Assembly (NCBI RefSeq): GCF_040581485.1
Contig: NC_090132.1
Coordinates: 11,729,001-11,793,000 of the forward strand
Source: Linepithema humile
Lineage: Eukaryota; Arthropoda; Insecta; Hymenoptera; Formicidae
Length of the DNA stretch: 64,000 bases
Direction of reading: 5' to 3'
The notes under the pieces are model-generated. The model was not told the origin of the DNA and ran no database searches. It saw nothing but the letters and a program-made list of their open reading frames with translations. Position 1 is the stretch's first letter, and the number at the start of each line of letters is the position of its first letter. Both the position numbers and the translations under genes were made by a program. Positions 52,128 to 64,000 of the stretch are shown here, one piece after another.

Positions 52128-53708
52128 ATGACAACGAGGTCTACCTCTAATAAAAACGAAATAGAAGCACAGTATCAAGCAGCCTTAAAAGGAGATAAAG
52201 ATTCTAATTCCACAAGCACACCGCACACTTCACACCTTACATCGACGCCTATTCCCCTATCTAAACGTAAACCTAAAGAATTGAATTTTTCGGCAGACGG
52301 GTCAATATTAGATGAAACCCTCCCAGAAAGTTCTGTGATCGGGAATAATTCCGGCGATTTCGGTGACGAGACTATCAAAAGGGTTGATAACGGCGGACCT
52401 TTAACTTCAGAAACGAAACCAAAAATAAAGAAAACCATGTCGTAAGGTAATCCGTTCGCTACCTTAAAATACGCGGTAGAAGCCGTCCCATTTTTCGACG
52501 GTAAAAATATACCGTTGAGCTATTTTATTGAGGGATTCGAGGAAACCAAAACCATGCTTCCCGAAGAAGTCGAGCCTCAATTCACTAAAATTTTACGAAC
52601 TCGCATAGTAGGCGAAGCCCGTCGAACTATACTCAACGAAAATTTTGATAACGTTGCCGATTTAACTAAACATTTAAAACGAATATTCGGAGGAACAAAA
52701 ACGGTTTATCAATTACAAGGAGAATTAGGGAGTGTGTACCAAAAGAATGAAGAAGATATAATCACTTACTCAAATCGCATAAAAATGTTAGGAAAGCAAA
52801 TATTAGAAGCCTATCATAGATCTGACCATGTAGCACCGAACCAAGATGTTCGAACGCCATTGGAGAAAGATATGTGTAAATGTTTCATCAGAGGCTTAAA
52901 TCCGGAAATCGAGCAGAGAGTCGCTCGAGATTTAGATTGGAAAAGAACAATAGCCGACGCATTACGTGTAGAGAAGGAACTTCGCACCATGACAGATTTA
53001 CGACGTGGTGCTATTAACTCAAATCATAGTCGCTCAACAGAAATTTGCCAAATTTGTTTTAAGATAGGGCATGCGGCCGCTAGTTGCCGAAAGCTCACAC
53101 AGCTAGCAGACACTTCCAAACAAAATAATTTTGACACTGAAATTTTGATCTGCCAAATTTGTAAAAAACGCGGACATAGTGCAGATAAATGTCGATTACG
53201 CGATCCTCGAACTCAGCTACCGATAAATGTGGTACAAGAAACCACCGTAATAAAATGCCAATTATGTCTAAGGTCGGGTCATAACGCAAAAAATTGTCGC
53301 TCTAATAACTCTCACAATGAAACTAATAATTACAATAATAAGATCTCCGTAATTTGCCAGTGGTGTGATAAACCGGGTCATTCCGCTAATAATTGTTGGA
53401 AGAAACAAAACGAACAATCAAATTCAAATAATCAACTTAGAGTAACGTGCCAGATTTGCAATAATTTCGGTCATATTGCCAAAAACTGTCGTGTAAATTC
53501 CAACCCACAAATAAATTCCAACCAGCAACAGAACGTGCTTTACTGCCGTTACTGTAAAGAAAAAGGGCACTTACTCGAAAATTGTCAATTACGGATTGCC
53601 AGTAATAATCGCAGGCGAGATAATAATAACTCGGGAAACGGGAACGACCCCTCGAAGTCGGGCATACCACAGGAGTCCGGCCAAACTTCACGCCCGCAAA
53701 CATCATAA
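52128..53708 (+). pseudogene. gag: Gypsy-B gag with six zinc knuckles, one stop
   Basis: ATG at 52128 opens a frame of 105 codons, stopped by TAA at 52443; the same frame continues to 53708. After the stop a Gypsy capsid domain follows (VPFFDGKNIPLSYFIEGFEE, then YQLQGELGSVYQKNEEDI). The C-terminal third carries six CCHC knuckles in tandem: CQICFKIGHAAASC, CQICKKRGHSADKC, CQLCLRSGHNAKNC, CQWCDKPGHSANNC, CQICNNFGHIAKNC and CRYCKEKGHLLENC. Most Gypsy gags have one or two. They bind the element RNA. The Asn/Gln-rich linkers are AT-driven. The pol frame is -1 relative to gag, consistent with programmed shifting. Confidence 0.85.
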
Positions 53709-53944
53709 AATCTCAAGACAAGAATAGTCGCGTGCCTACTATTCAAACAAATATTAATAACATCGCCGCGTTAATAACATTTATGTTAGATACTGGATCT
53801 GGACCGAATGTAGTTAAAGAAAAATATGTTCCCGAAAATACAAATATTAATCATTCAAATATCTTAAAACTTAACGGAATAAATGACTACCCCGTGTACA
53901 CTCTCGGAGAAATTATGTTGTCAATTTTCGAGATACCCGTAAAA

Positions 53945-54760
53945 GGGCATAGCAGGATAAGCACGTGTGTGCTGCCCTCTGCCGGATCCGGTCGAGATTT
54001 TAACTATAAGTCACCACTGACATAAGTATTATTATCCCAAAAGCATATTTCCCAAATATGGTTTTTACGGGAGTTATGGAGGTGTAAAGAAAAAAAGAGA
54101 AAAATTTTTTTTTCGATAACGGCTTGATCAAATTTGGCGAAAAAAAAATATGTTATGCGCTTGAATGGGATAATATTTTGAAAAAATTAAGGGACAATTT
54201 TTGTCGAATAGAAATGGTTTAAAAAAATTGTTAAATTCTTTTCGAATTTTTTTTTAAGAGATGTAATCAAGACATTATTCCAATTTAAAAAAAAAAACAA
54301 AACTTTGAATACTTAAGTATAATATAAAAAATTTTCAAAATAATTGAAAGGGTAGTACTTAGTTAAAAAAATTAAAGTTCTCGACGGTGCGCACGCGGTG
54401 AGCTATCACATGTCGTGCTTGTTTATTATAAATATCCTCACCTCTCAGGAATCAATCTGCTTATTATCTGCTAGACCCCTTCAATCCTCGTCGCTGTCTT
54501 CTTCGATTATTGGAGAATAATTATGCTGTTGGAACATTTTGCTGAGAATGTCAGCTGGCTTTAATAGTTTGGACAAATATCTGCCATGAGCTTCAACTGC
54601 CTATCGAATTTTCGTCACATGACGAGATTTACTCGATTCATTTGTGGTCAACTGCTTACGTTTTCTTTTCAAAGCAGGCATCAACACATTGATTTTCTTT
54701 AGTTTTCTTTAATTATTCGTATAAGCCGTTGGGATCTTCTAGAAGTGTTTTTACAATCTC
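53945..54760. repeat. Spy copy 2 left inverted repeat with antisense transposase pieces
   Basis: The outer part (53945-54480) pairs with 57225-57756. From about 54480 it goes on as an inverted, internally deleted copy of the transposase coding region: 54480-54585 matches the last coding bases before 57222, then blocks match 56430-56520 and about 56300-56340. Confidence 0.75.
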
Positions 54761-55153
54761 TGCTATTATGTACTCGTCACTTCTTGTTTTGGTCGAGCTC
54801 CTTGCGTTCGACCTTAAATAGTGTATACTGTACTGTGTTGATACGTCTTTGTTTCGCTTTGTGTTTTTTTTGTGAGTACATTATTTTCAGCTAAAAATAA
54901 TTGTTATCGATTTTTTGTTGCCGCGTCGTGTCGAGAACTTTTTGTTTTAGTCGAGCTGCTTTTGCTCGATCTCAAATAGTATGTAGTGCGAGTATCGTAG
55001 TACGAGTATCACAGTACGAGTTCACTCTTTCCACCTAAATATACTAAAATTTTCAATTTGCTCTTATCATACTTGATTCGCTTTATCGTCGTGTTGTCAC
55101 ACACTTGATTTGACTTGTTCTGGTGTTGTCGTGTTGTGTACGCTCACCGAAAT

Positions 55154-57222
55154 ATGGCTGCACCATTAAAAAATCCTCGATGCCCTGAGTGCGATAAGTT
55201 TTTACTTAAAGTACGTGGCCAGAAAAAAAAATTGAAACTAAAGATGAAGCAACGATTTATTCTACCGAACTTCAACGGACAATTGCTATTAACGATGTCT
55301 TATGTTCAAAATGCCGCGTTCTTTAATATAAAAAAGAGAAGCTTGATAACGAATTCTCGAGTTTTGAAATGGAAATCGATGAATTAGAATTAACTTCTGA
55401 TGGTCCATCAATCAGTATACGACTCAAACCTTCATCGGAAGAACAAAACATCGAGAGAATTGAAGTTCCAATTCAAAGAACTATATCGACTCACAAGCAC
55501 TGTTGTCTTTGTTCTGCTACAAAGAATCTCACAGTTATTCCAGAAGAAGCTCGTATGCAATCGTTTATCAAAATGAAAATTTATGTACCAACAGGAAATC
55601 GATGTTGTCGACATCACTTAATCAAGAATCGGTTTTATGACGAAGATCTTGGTCTTTTGAAGGTCTACTCCAATTCGTCAAATCTGAGTTCATCTGAATT
55701 AACTAAAATGATGCAAAGTCTCTCTCTCAAATGTGATTCCAGCCTTTATGATAAAATCGGAGATTATAGTCTTTCCGAAAAACAACTTCTTGTCTTTACA
55801 GGCCTAACATGGGAAAGTATCATACGTTTGAGAGACATGATGACTTCAATGCGGAACAGACAAACACGTACCATAACTCAGGCACTTGTTGTGTTTCTTT
55901 TTAAGCTTCGAACTGGCAATTCAAATGCAGTCTTGGCTTCCATTTTGCAACTAGAAAATGAACAGGTTGTTTCGGAATATTCATCAGCGATAGTCAAATC
56001 ATTTAAGAAGGACGTGTTGCCCTCTCATTTTGGATTAACTTCTTCAGTCAGAGACAACCTTATTCAGAATCATACGACTGACATTGCTAAGAATTTATTT
56101 GGCAATTACCAAAATCTAATGCTGATCTGCGATGGGACGTACGCACGCCATCAAAAAAGTACGAATAATGAATTTCAAAGAAAATCATTTTCTGGTCAAA
56201 AGAAAGTCCCACTTTGCAAGCCTTACACGATTTGTACAACTGATGGGTACATAGTTGATATGCTGGGACCGTATCCTGCTAATCTAAATGATGCAGAGAT
56301 CCTAAAAACCCTTCTAGAAGATCCAAAGGGCTTGTGCGAATTGTTAAAGGAGGACGATTACGTGGTTCTTGATCGTGGCTTTCGAGATGTGAAGGCTGAA
56401 TTAGAGAAAAGGAAATTCAACGTATTGATGTCTGCCCTGAAAGGGAAACGTAAGCAGTTGACCACATATGAATCGAATAAATCTCGTTATGTGACGAAAA
56501 TTCGATGGGCAGTTGAAGCTGTCCATGGAATATTAAAGCAAAAATATCGACTGCTTGACCACAAATTGGACAACAAAATGCTTCCGAAAATTGGAACCTA
56601 CTTTCGAATTGCATCGTTTCTTAACAATGAATTCGGAAAGAGGTTACAATCGGACACAGAAAATTCAGATGACATATTGGAAAGGATGAGAACCAGGAGA
56701 CATGTTGAAAATTCTTTGGCTATTGAAGCCGAAGAAAAAGGCTGGTTGCGCAAAAAACTTCCCTTTCAAACGATCTCATCAGACGACATCATGGATTTTC
56801 CAGAAATGACCGAAAGTGATTTAAAAATCCTGTTCACTGGATCTTATCAACTGTCCCAGGCGGTATCATATTTAGCTGAAATGGTTGATAAAGATGGAAG
56901 GGTAAACCTGCAATTTGTTAAGGATCAAACAAATGTTTTAAAACTGGAAGTTAGATCACGTCATATTTCTCGGAAAATATACAGGTGCTTCATAAAATAT
57001 AAACCCGATAGTGTCGGTATTTCTGGTGTGTTGCACTATGCATGTGATTGTGCCAACGGACGAAGAACTGTTGGCTGTTGTTCACACATTGCGGCAGTAG
57101 TGTATTATTTAGCTCATGGCAGATATTTTTTCAAACTATTAAAGCCAGCTGAAATTCTCAGCAAAATGTTCCAGCAGCATAATTATTCTCCAATAATCGA
57201 AGAAGACAGCGACGAGGATTGA
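55154..57222 (+). CDS. Spy-like DDE transposase with N-terminal zinc site and C-terminal SWIM finger
   Basis: The main frame from 55369 is 617 residues. An upstream piece (55154 on, MAAPLKNPRCPECDKF) carries further Cys pairs but shifts frame near 55230 and has a stop near 55323, so the true N-terminus is damaged or spliced. The main frame has CCLCSATKN...RCCRHHL (residues about 43-85), a helical DNA-binding region, then the DDE core: MLICDGTYARHQ (about 253), YVVLDRGFRDVK (about 331) and WAVEAVHGILKQ (about 385). The C-terminus has the SWIM-type CDCANGRRTVGCCSHIAAV (about 564-582). DDE_Tnp_4-related transposases of this kind cut and paste DNA. All three acids are present, making it the better-preserved of the two Spy copies. 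Confidence 0.8.
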
Positions 57223-57224
57223 AG

Positions 57225-57756
57225 GGGTCTAGCAGATAATAAGCAGATTGATTCCTGAGAGGTGAGGATATTCATAATAAACAAGCACGACATGTGATAG
57301 CTCACCGCGTGCGCACCGTCGAGAACTTTAATTTTTTAAACTAAGTACTACCCTTTCAATTATTTTGAAAATTTTTTATATTATACTTAAGTATTCAAAG
57401 TTTTGTTTTTTTTTAAAATTGGAGTAGTGTCTTGATTACATCTCTTAAAAAAAAATTCGAAAAGAATTTAACAATTTTTTTAAACCATTTCTATTCGACA
57501 AAAATTGTCCCTTAATTTTTTCAAAATATTATCCCATTCAAGCGCATAACATATTTTTTTTCGCCAAATTTGGTCAAGCCGTTATCGAGAAAAAAATTTT
57601 TCTCTTTTTTTCTTTACACCTCCATAACTCCCGTAAAAACCATATTTGGGAAATATGCTTTTAGGATAATAATACTTATGTCAGTGGTGACTTATAGTTA
57701 AAATCTCGACCGGATCCGGCAGGGGGCAGCACACACGTGCTTATCCTGCTATGCCC
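57225..57756 (-). repeat. Spy copy 2 right inverted repeat
   Basis: Inverse of 53945-54480, including TTGGGAAATATGCTTTTAGG and GTCAGTGGTGACTTATAG. Confidence 0.9.
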
Positions 57757-58262
57757 TTTCATATAGTTTCCGATGATTTTCCGATATCCCAATCCGGCAT
57801 ATTAGGAAACGATTTTTTCAAACAGACTTCTTCAAGGATAGATTACGCGCATGGTTACCTAAATATCGCGGAAATGAATATACCGTTTGCTTCGCCGGAA
57901 ATTATTATAATACCACCCAGATCATCATCATTGTTTTACATAAGAGTGAAAAATCCGGAAATAGATATAGGATACGTACCAAGAATTAAATTGATGCAGG
58001 GAGTTTATTCGGAAGATGCGATCGTAGAAAACTTGTCGGGAAAAGCGTTCTTAAAAGTAACAAGTAATCTAGACGAGGAAGTAGAAGTACGAGTACCGAC
58101 TTTACGCCTCCGACCGTTAGACGAAATGTTTAATGATAAAAGAATCGAATCAATTATAAAAGAAAAGTCAATCATGGGCCAACATAATAAAAAATTATTA
58201 AAAAATAAATTGGCTGTATTGACCCAGAGCCGGGTGTTAGATGCTCAAAAAATAATAAGTAA

Positions 58263-58686
58263 CTAAATTGTCAATTCAAACGTTTCGGCACATTTATTTC
58301 GGCCATCTTCAGTGATAATATCAAAATAAGTAAACAAACGTTACAAAAGAAACATGCAATAATAAAACAAGTATGTTCCGCAAGGCTAACGCATATCGGT
58401 TGACAAAATTTTAAAAGTTCGTTGTAAAATAAAATATACAAAGTAAATTAAAATAATAATGAATTAGTATCGCAAACGCAAAGTCATAGTATAATAAATG
58501 CAGGTTAGAAGATCTTACTTGAGTGTCCATGATAAAATGTAGAAGTAAATGTGTCTTCAAAATTCGAACCAATTATAAGTCAATGTGTTCTAATATGCGA
58601 CATGCAACAGCAACGCTCTGAAGACATTTTTTCTTTTTGCCACCCCTTCACTATATAATGGTATAATGGTATAACCCCTTCATATA
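58263..58686 (-). mobile_element. Probable Penelope-like fragment with hammerhead-like core
   Basis: About 420 bases interrupt pol between protease and reverse transcriptase. On the minus strand at 58314-58280 it reads CACTGAAGATGGCCG, then GCCGAAACGTTTG, the pattern seen in Penelope-like terminal repeats. The right end has TATAATGG repeats. No coding sequence is seen. Confidence 0.4.
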
Positions 58687-61600
58687 ATGGTTAACAAAAA
58701 TATAAAAAATAAAAACAAACCATCTTCAAAAATTGTTGCTTTATCGAAAAAAATTGCACAAGAAATCGTTGACAAAGTTATACGTAAACGAAAATCTAAA
58801 CACAAAGATAAAATTATAGAAAACTTCCAAAACAACGACAAACCCGAATCAGAAAAACAGGGTAAAAAAATAAGAAACAACCAACTTGAATCCTCAAAGT
58901 CACACGAATGCTTAGTGATATCTGAAAAACCCGAAGAAAACCGACTGAGTGAGATTATAGAATTATTACGCTTAGAGCATCTGAACGAAAAGGAAAGGAA
59001 GAGTGTCATAAAACTTATAACTGACAGCCAGGATCAGTTTCATATACCTGGAGAGCAATTAACTGTTACCGATATATTGCAACATCAGATTGTAACAACA
59101 GATGATCGTCCGATAAATACGAGGCAATATAGATTTCCACAACTGCATAAAGAAAAAATAAACAAACCAGTTGAAGAATTATTAGAAGGAGGCATAGTCA
59201 AACCTTCACAATCACCTTATAATACACCCATATAGATCGTGCCTAAGAAGGAAGATTTTAGGGGCAATAAATGTTGGAGAATGGTTTTGGATTTTCGTGC
59301 TTTAAACAAAAAAACGATTGGAGACGCATATCCATTACCTAATATCATCGACATATTGGATCAATTAGGAGGAGCACAGTACTTTTCTGTATGTGACTTA
59401 GCCTCCGGATTCCATCAAATAAAAATGAACCCAGCTGACAGTCATAAAACAGCATTCACTACACCCTTCGGACATTATGAATTCGACAGAATGCCTTTTG
59501 GACTAAAAAACGCACCTGCTACATTTCAATTTGTAACGATGCAGCCCGCTGCATCGTTACGGCTACGGACCGTCCATCGTCCGTAGCCCACCAAGGGCGC
59601 ATCGCGCGCCGATAAATTTCCTATCAAAAACAACGGCGGTCAACCGCCGAAAATCCCCCACACCCGACCGTTCCGAAATTCCGTATTGTAAGGGACTCGC
59701 CGCCGAAACCGCCGATGCTTGCCGATTCGAAATCATTCGGCCGCCAGCCGGGTATAAAAGAGGCCCGGCTGAACGTCTTCTCACCAGACTCCGTTCGCTG
59801 ATCGACAGCGAACAACCCTGCTACGAGCGTCCTCGTAGTCCCGACCGAGCATACTCGGACTCTATACCTGTGCCAAGCACACGAGTATCCTCGTGTACCG
59901 CCGAGCGTCCTCGGTATTCTTTGATTCCAGGATACGAATATATTCGTATACCCGCCAAGCGTACTTGGTTCCTCTAGGCCACCGAACTCTGTATTGCGGG
60001 CATTTCCGCATACCTAGCCAGGTCGCTATTCTAAATTCCGTCTTCGTACGAGCATCGTCGTACTCCCGCCGAACGTAATCGGCAGCCTAAGTCCGCACAC
60101 CGCGTTTATTCGCCGGGATTTCATAACGGTAATCCGTCCGGCAAGCAACACCGCGTCGACCAATCCGCGCCGCCGAATAGTCCGCATCGATCTACGATCG
60201 AACAGACTCGCGATACTACGAACGCACTCACCGACGAGCGCTCCGTCTTGTACCAACCGTTGCGACACGATCGCCCGCGCTTGCGCTCTCGCCGACCGCA
60301 CCAGGACGCCTCACGTCATACTAGATAATTATTCCACCGTCGCCTCAAATAATTATTTCATTATTACGATACTTCGCATTGATTTTCACGTATATTTCGC
60401 ATTTATTCTACGCCGCCTTAAAATAATTATTTCGCCGCCGCTCGAACAATTATTTCATTTTGCCGATATCTTGCATGTATTTTCACGTTGCTTTCGCTTT
60501 TGTTTTGCGCCGCTTTAAAATAATTATTTCACCATTGCTTAAATAATTATTTCGCCTTTGCCGATATCTTGCATTTATTTTCACGTTGCTTTTACTTATA
60601 TTTTGCGCCGCTTTAAAATAATTATTCCACCGTTGCTCAAATAATTATTTTACCAGTAACGATACTCCGCATTTATCCACACGCTACTCTGTATTCATTT
60701 CACGCCGCTTTAAAGAACTATTTCGCTATCACTTGTTAATTGCTTCACCGATATTTGGCTAATTTGTATACTATTTCAAATTCATCTTGCACACGCTTCG
60801 CATGTATGCACGAGCATTGTAGCAGATCATTCGAGGCAAATCGTATCAACATCTTTCTCAATAAACACTGTTTCATTATTTTTCTGATAAACAAGTATTT
60901 GGTTTATTTGACATACCCCCAACCGACCGAACCTGGATTCCGGCGAGCTAATCCGCGTCCGCCGAAGCTCACACGGTTTCAAATTTAGTATTATCTGGAC
61001 TACAAGGACAGGAATTATTTGTTTATATGGACGATATTGTTATTTACGCCACCTCCCTGGAGGAACATGAAAGAAAGTATAAATTATTAATCGACAGATT
61101 GCAAAAAACTAACTTAAAACTGCAACCAGACAAATGTGAATTTTTAAAAACAGAAGTTACATATTTAGGACACGTAATTAGTAAAAACGGAGTTAAACCT
61201 GACCCTAAAAAGCTAGAAGCAGTAAAATTGTTTCAAAGACCAAAAACACCAAAAAACATTAAACAATTTTTAGGACTCGCATGATATTATAGGAGATTTA
61301 TACCTAACTTTTCGAAATTAGCAAAACCATTAACAAATCTATTGAAAAACGATACTCGATTCGAATGGACATCCGCTCAAGAAGAATCGTTTAAAACGCT
61401 GAAACAATTATTGGGCAAAGAACCTGTGTTACAATATCCTGATTTTTCAAAATCATTTATTTTAACAACAGACGCTTCTGGAATAGCAGTAGGCGGAATA
61501 TTATCACAAGGAGAAATAAATAAGGACCGTCCAATAGCTTACGCATCTCGAACTTTAACAGATAACGAATTGAAATACGATACATACGAAAAAGAAGCAT

Positions 61601-63896
61601 TAACGATAGTTTACTGCGTTAAACAGTTTCGACCATACTTATACGGACGAAAATTCACGCTAGTAACCGATCACAAGCCTTTAATGTGGTTTAAGAATGC
61701 TCAAGATGCGAATATGAGAATATTACGATGGAGACTAAAATTAGCGGAATACGATTATGAAGTGGAATATAAAGCAGGTAAAATGAATGTAAACGCAGAT
61801 GCATTATCACAAAATCTTATAAACCTTGAAGAAGTCGATTGTAAACCAGTTAGAAAAGGCAGACGAAAACGAAAAATTTCTAAAGATGCTAAAACAACGC
61901 AAAGAGAATTTGACAAAGAAGAAGATAATTATAAATTGTATCTCTCCGATTCTTCAGAGGAAGATGATAATTACGAACTACGCCTTTCTGACATTGAAGA
62001 AAATGATTATTACAAATCACACCTTCCTGATAGCGAGGAAGAAAATTACGAATTACATTTTTCCGACACCGAAGAAAACGAAAATGTAATTAAAAATAAT
62101 ACAGACTCGATACCGTTTACCCAAGAAGAATTGGATGAACCAAACCAACAAATAATAGAGAGAGAATTAATTCACAATCCACCTACACATGATAGAATAC
62201 TAACAAGAAGTCGGACAGCACGACGTCAAATTACCGATCAAGACGATTTATTAAAAGAACAAATAGACGATAACATTATATCGTTAGACGATAGAAATGA
62301 TCCGCCTGATAAAGAAAACAGTGATGAAGACGAAGAACAAGAAGGTATAGACAATAACCAAGAGATCAATATCAAAAACTATAATAAACCCACTATTAAT
62401 AATCAGCAAATAATGAAAAATAATATAATCGAATCTCGCGATCTATTATTCTTACGTAAAGACAATATAGCATATTTTGTTGATACAAACGGTAGACTTT
62501 TAGATTCCGGTTCGCAAAAGTTATTCGAACAAAACAAACTTCCGAATTTAAATAATCTTACGTTAAACCAACTTAAAACCATTAAAGTAAAAAATTATTA
62601 TCATATAGCGCTACCAATAAGCGAAGATCAACAGGAAGGACCGACGTTAACATTAACTCGAATTACAACGGCATTAAATAACCTAAAAAAAATTATTAAA
62701 GATTTAAAACTTGTGACCCTCAGTATCGCTAAAACAGATTTTGTTAATAATGTACCGTGGCACAACATCAAAACTCAGTTGCGACTAATGTTCGATACAC
62801 CAACTAAATTAATTATTTGTAATGGATCAATAAAATATCCACCTAAAGATCTTCGACCTGTTATAATAGAAGAAAAGCATTGTTCACCTACAGGAGAACA
62901 TCGCGGAGTAACAAAAACTTACAACAGAATAAAACATAATTATTACTGGAAGGATTTAAAAGTCGATGTCCAACGTTACATTCAACAATGTTTACAATGT
63001 CAATTAAAGAAATTAGTTCGTGTTAAAACTAAACAACCTATGTTAATAACCAATACACCCGGATCTTCCTTCGATAAAGTAGCTATGGACATTATAGGTT
63101 CTTTACCTAAAACCGAGCGCGAAAACGAATATATTTTGACATTACAGGATCAACTAACTAAATTTTGCATGGGAATACCGCTACACAATCAAACCGCTGA
63201 GACCATAGCAGAAGCTTTCGTAGATAGATTTATTTGTGTATTAGAAGCACCGAAAGCGATACTAACAGATCAAGGTAAAAATTTCATTAGCGATTTAATG
63301 AGAAAAATAGCCAAATTGTTCAGGATTCGTAAATTTCGTACAACCGCGTTTCATCCGCAATCTAATGGTTCGTTAGAAAGATCTCATCACGCGCTAAGTG
63401 AATATCTAAAACAATACGCAAACGAACAAAAACAGTGGGATAGATGGATAAGTCTCGCGATGTTTAATTATAACACAAATGTACACGAAGCTACTAAACA
63501 CACACCTTAGTTTTCGGAAAAATAGCACGAATCCCGTCAAACGAACCTCTAGCACTAGACGATAAATTAGCAAGTTATGACGAATATCTTATAAATTTAG
63601 TAACCCAATTACATGCAATTCAGAAAAATGCCCGCCACAATGTTGTCGACGCCAAAATCAAATCGAAAAAATACTACGACAAAAAGATTAATCCGCAAAC
63701 ATTCAAACCTGGCGATCATGTATTTTTATTAAAAGGCCCTAAGCCTGGCAAATTCGGAAATCAGTACACAGGCCCTCATGAAATATTAGAGATATTGAAT
63801 AAAAACAATGTAAGAATAAGAATAAAGAAAAACAGTCGGGTAGTGCATACTAATAGATTACGAATCTCACACATCCAACCGACTACAAACAAATAA
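58687..63896 (+). pseudogene. pol: Gypsy-B pol: reverse transcriptase, RNase H, integrase, broken
   Basis: A Lys-rich linker leads to the reverse transcriptase (LSEIIELLRLEHLN; RPINTRQYRFPQ). There is an in-frame TAG at 59233. The palm is cut at 59531 by a solo LTR and resumes at 60982 with LFVYMDDIVIYA. A TGA at 61282 follows. RNase H (ILTTDASGIAVGG, about 61465), an acidic linker with repeated SDSEEDNYEL-like units (61920-62090), and the integrase follow: HCSPTGEHRG...QCLQCQ finger, VAMDIIGSL, ILTDQGKNF and GSLERSHHAL. A frameshift near 63508 precedes the GPY/F end (KFGNQYTGPHEIL) and the stop at 63894. All catalytic acids are present, but three breaks plus inserts make it dead. Confidence 0.85.
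59532..60981 (+). mobile_element. Solo LTR of Gypsy-A family in Gypsy-B pol
   Basis: It starts TGTAACGATGCAGCCCGC and ends CGGTTTCA, flanked by AATT on both sides (59528-59531 and 60982-60985). At 1450 bases it is longer than the LTRs at 36895, with more AATAATTATT-centred repeat units. It has the same hairpin and TATA box. Confidence 0.9.
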
Positions 63897-64000
63897 GTAA
63901 TAAACAAAGATACATGCTGATAAAGAACATGAAATATATTGAGCCGACATAAGCAGTAGAAAAATTCTATACATATTGTATACTAATATCAATCCTAAGT
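63897..64000 (+). other. Gypsy-B 3' region before LTR
   Basis: AT-rich non-coding sequence after the pol stop. No TGTTACGTCCTA LTR start is reached before the window ends. Confidence 0.5.

Larger units (their letters stand above)
53945..57756 (+). mobile_element. Spy-like DNA transposon (copy 2)
   Basis: Ends are GGGCATAGCAGGATAAGCAC (53945) and its inverse (to 57756). AAA precedes and TTT follows, with no target duplication, and the disrupted pol frame is in register across the gap. Inverted repeats are long (about 500 bases or more). The transposase is nearly intact. Confidence 0.85.
53708..58262 (+). pseudogene. pol: Gypsy-B pol, protease part, interrupted by Spy-like element
   Basis: The -1 frame reads into the protease with MLDTGSGPNVVKE (about 53781-53820). 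It is cut after 53944 by the Spy-like element and resumes at 57757 in the same frame with SGILGNDFF and a beta-rich region (IIIPPRSSSLFYIRVKNPEI), ending in a stop at 58264 where another insert begins. The active-site Asp is present. The halves of the protease are 3.8 kb apart, so the gene is non-functional. Confidence 0.8.

Overview
The window is insect DNA made almost entirely of transposable elements. It is most likely from a hymenopteran such as an ant: the Maverick (Polinton) gene families and the AT-rich, intron-bearing style fit, but this is inference from recognised families. I see no clear single-copy host gene; one short BEN-neighbour-like exon at about 19605-19840 is uncertain.

Layout. 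1-7830 holds three non-LTR retrotransposons, all on the minus strand and each running into the 5' end of the next: a jockey-like fragment, an R1-like element, and a purine-rich LINE cut by the window edge. 8140-9555 is a pogo/Tigger-like transposase. A short palindromic MITE follows, then the end of a second, decayed Maverick (9748 to about 12430). 12620-16850 is a Spy-like DNA transposon sitting between AAA and TTT, and it carries an inverted pair of tRNA-derived SINE-like copies. After it come a long-palindrome MITE, a Penelope-like fragment and a minus-strand solo LTR (18124-19435).

The rest is one nested stack. The outermost layer is a Gypsy element (called Gypsy-B here; 5' LTR from 19859 to 52062, gag-pol to 63896). 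A THAP/P-type transposon (21010-50850) sits inside its LTR. A Maverick/Polinton (24953-49800, 6-bp target duplication AACAGT) sits inside the last coding exon of the P transposase. A second Gypsy (Gypsy-A, 36895-44346, target duplication AATA) sits between the Maverick integrase and polymerase genes. Gypsy-B is also cut by a second Spy-like element (53945-57756), a Penelope-like piece (about 58263-58686) and a Gypsy-A solo LTR (59532-60981).

The Maverick carries its expected set: protein-primed DNA polymerase, packaging ATPase, integrase with chromodomain, adenain-like protease, major and minor capsid proteins, a phospholipase A2-like protein and a small basic protein. It also has several spliced or small accessory genes, including one with a SOCS-box-like C-terminus. 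Capsid, integrase and polymerase genes are broken, while ATPase, protease and PLA2-like genes remain open. Several genes start after the same GGGTATATAA promoter block.
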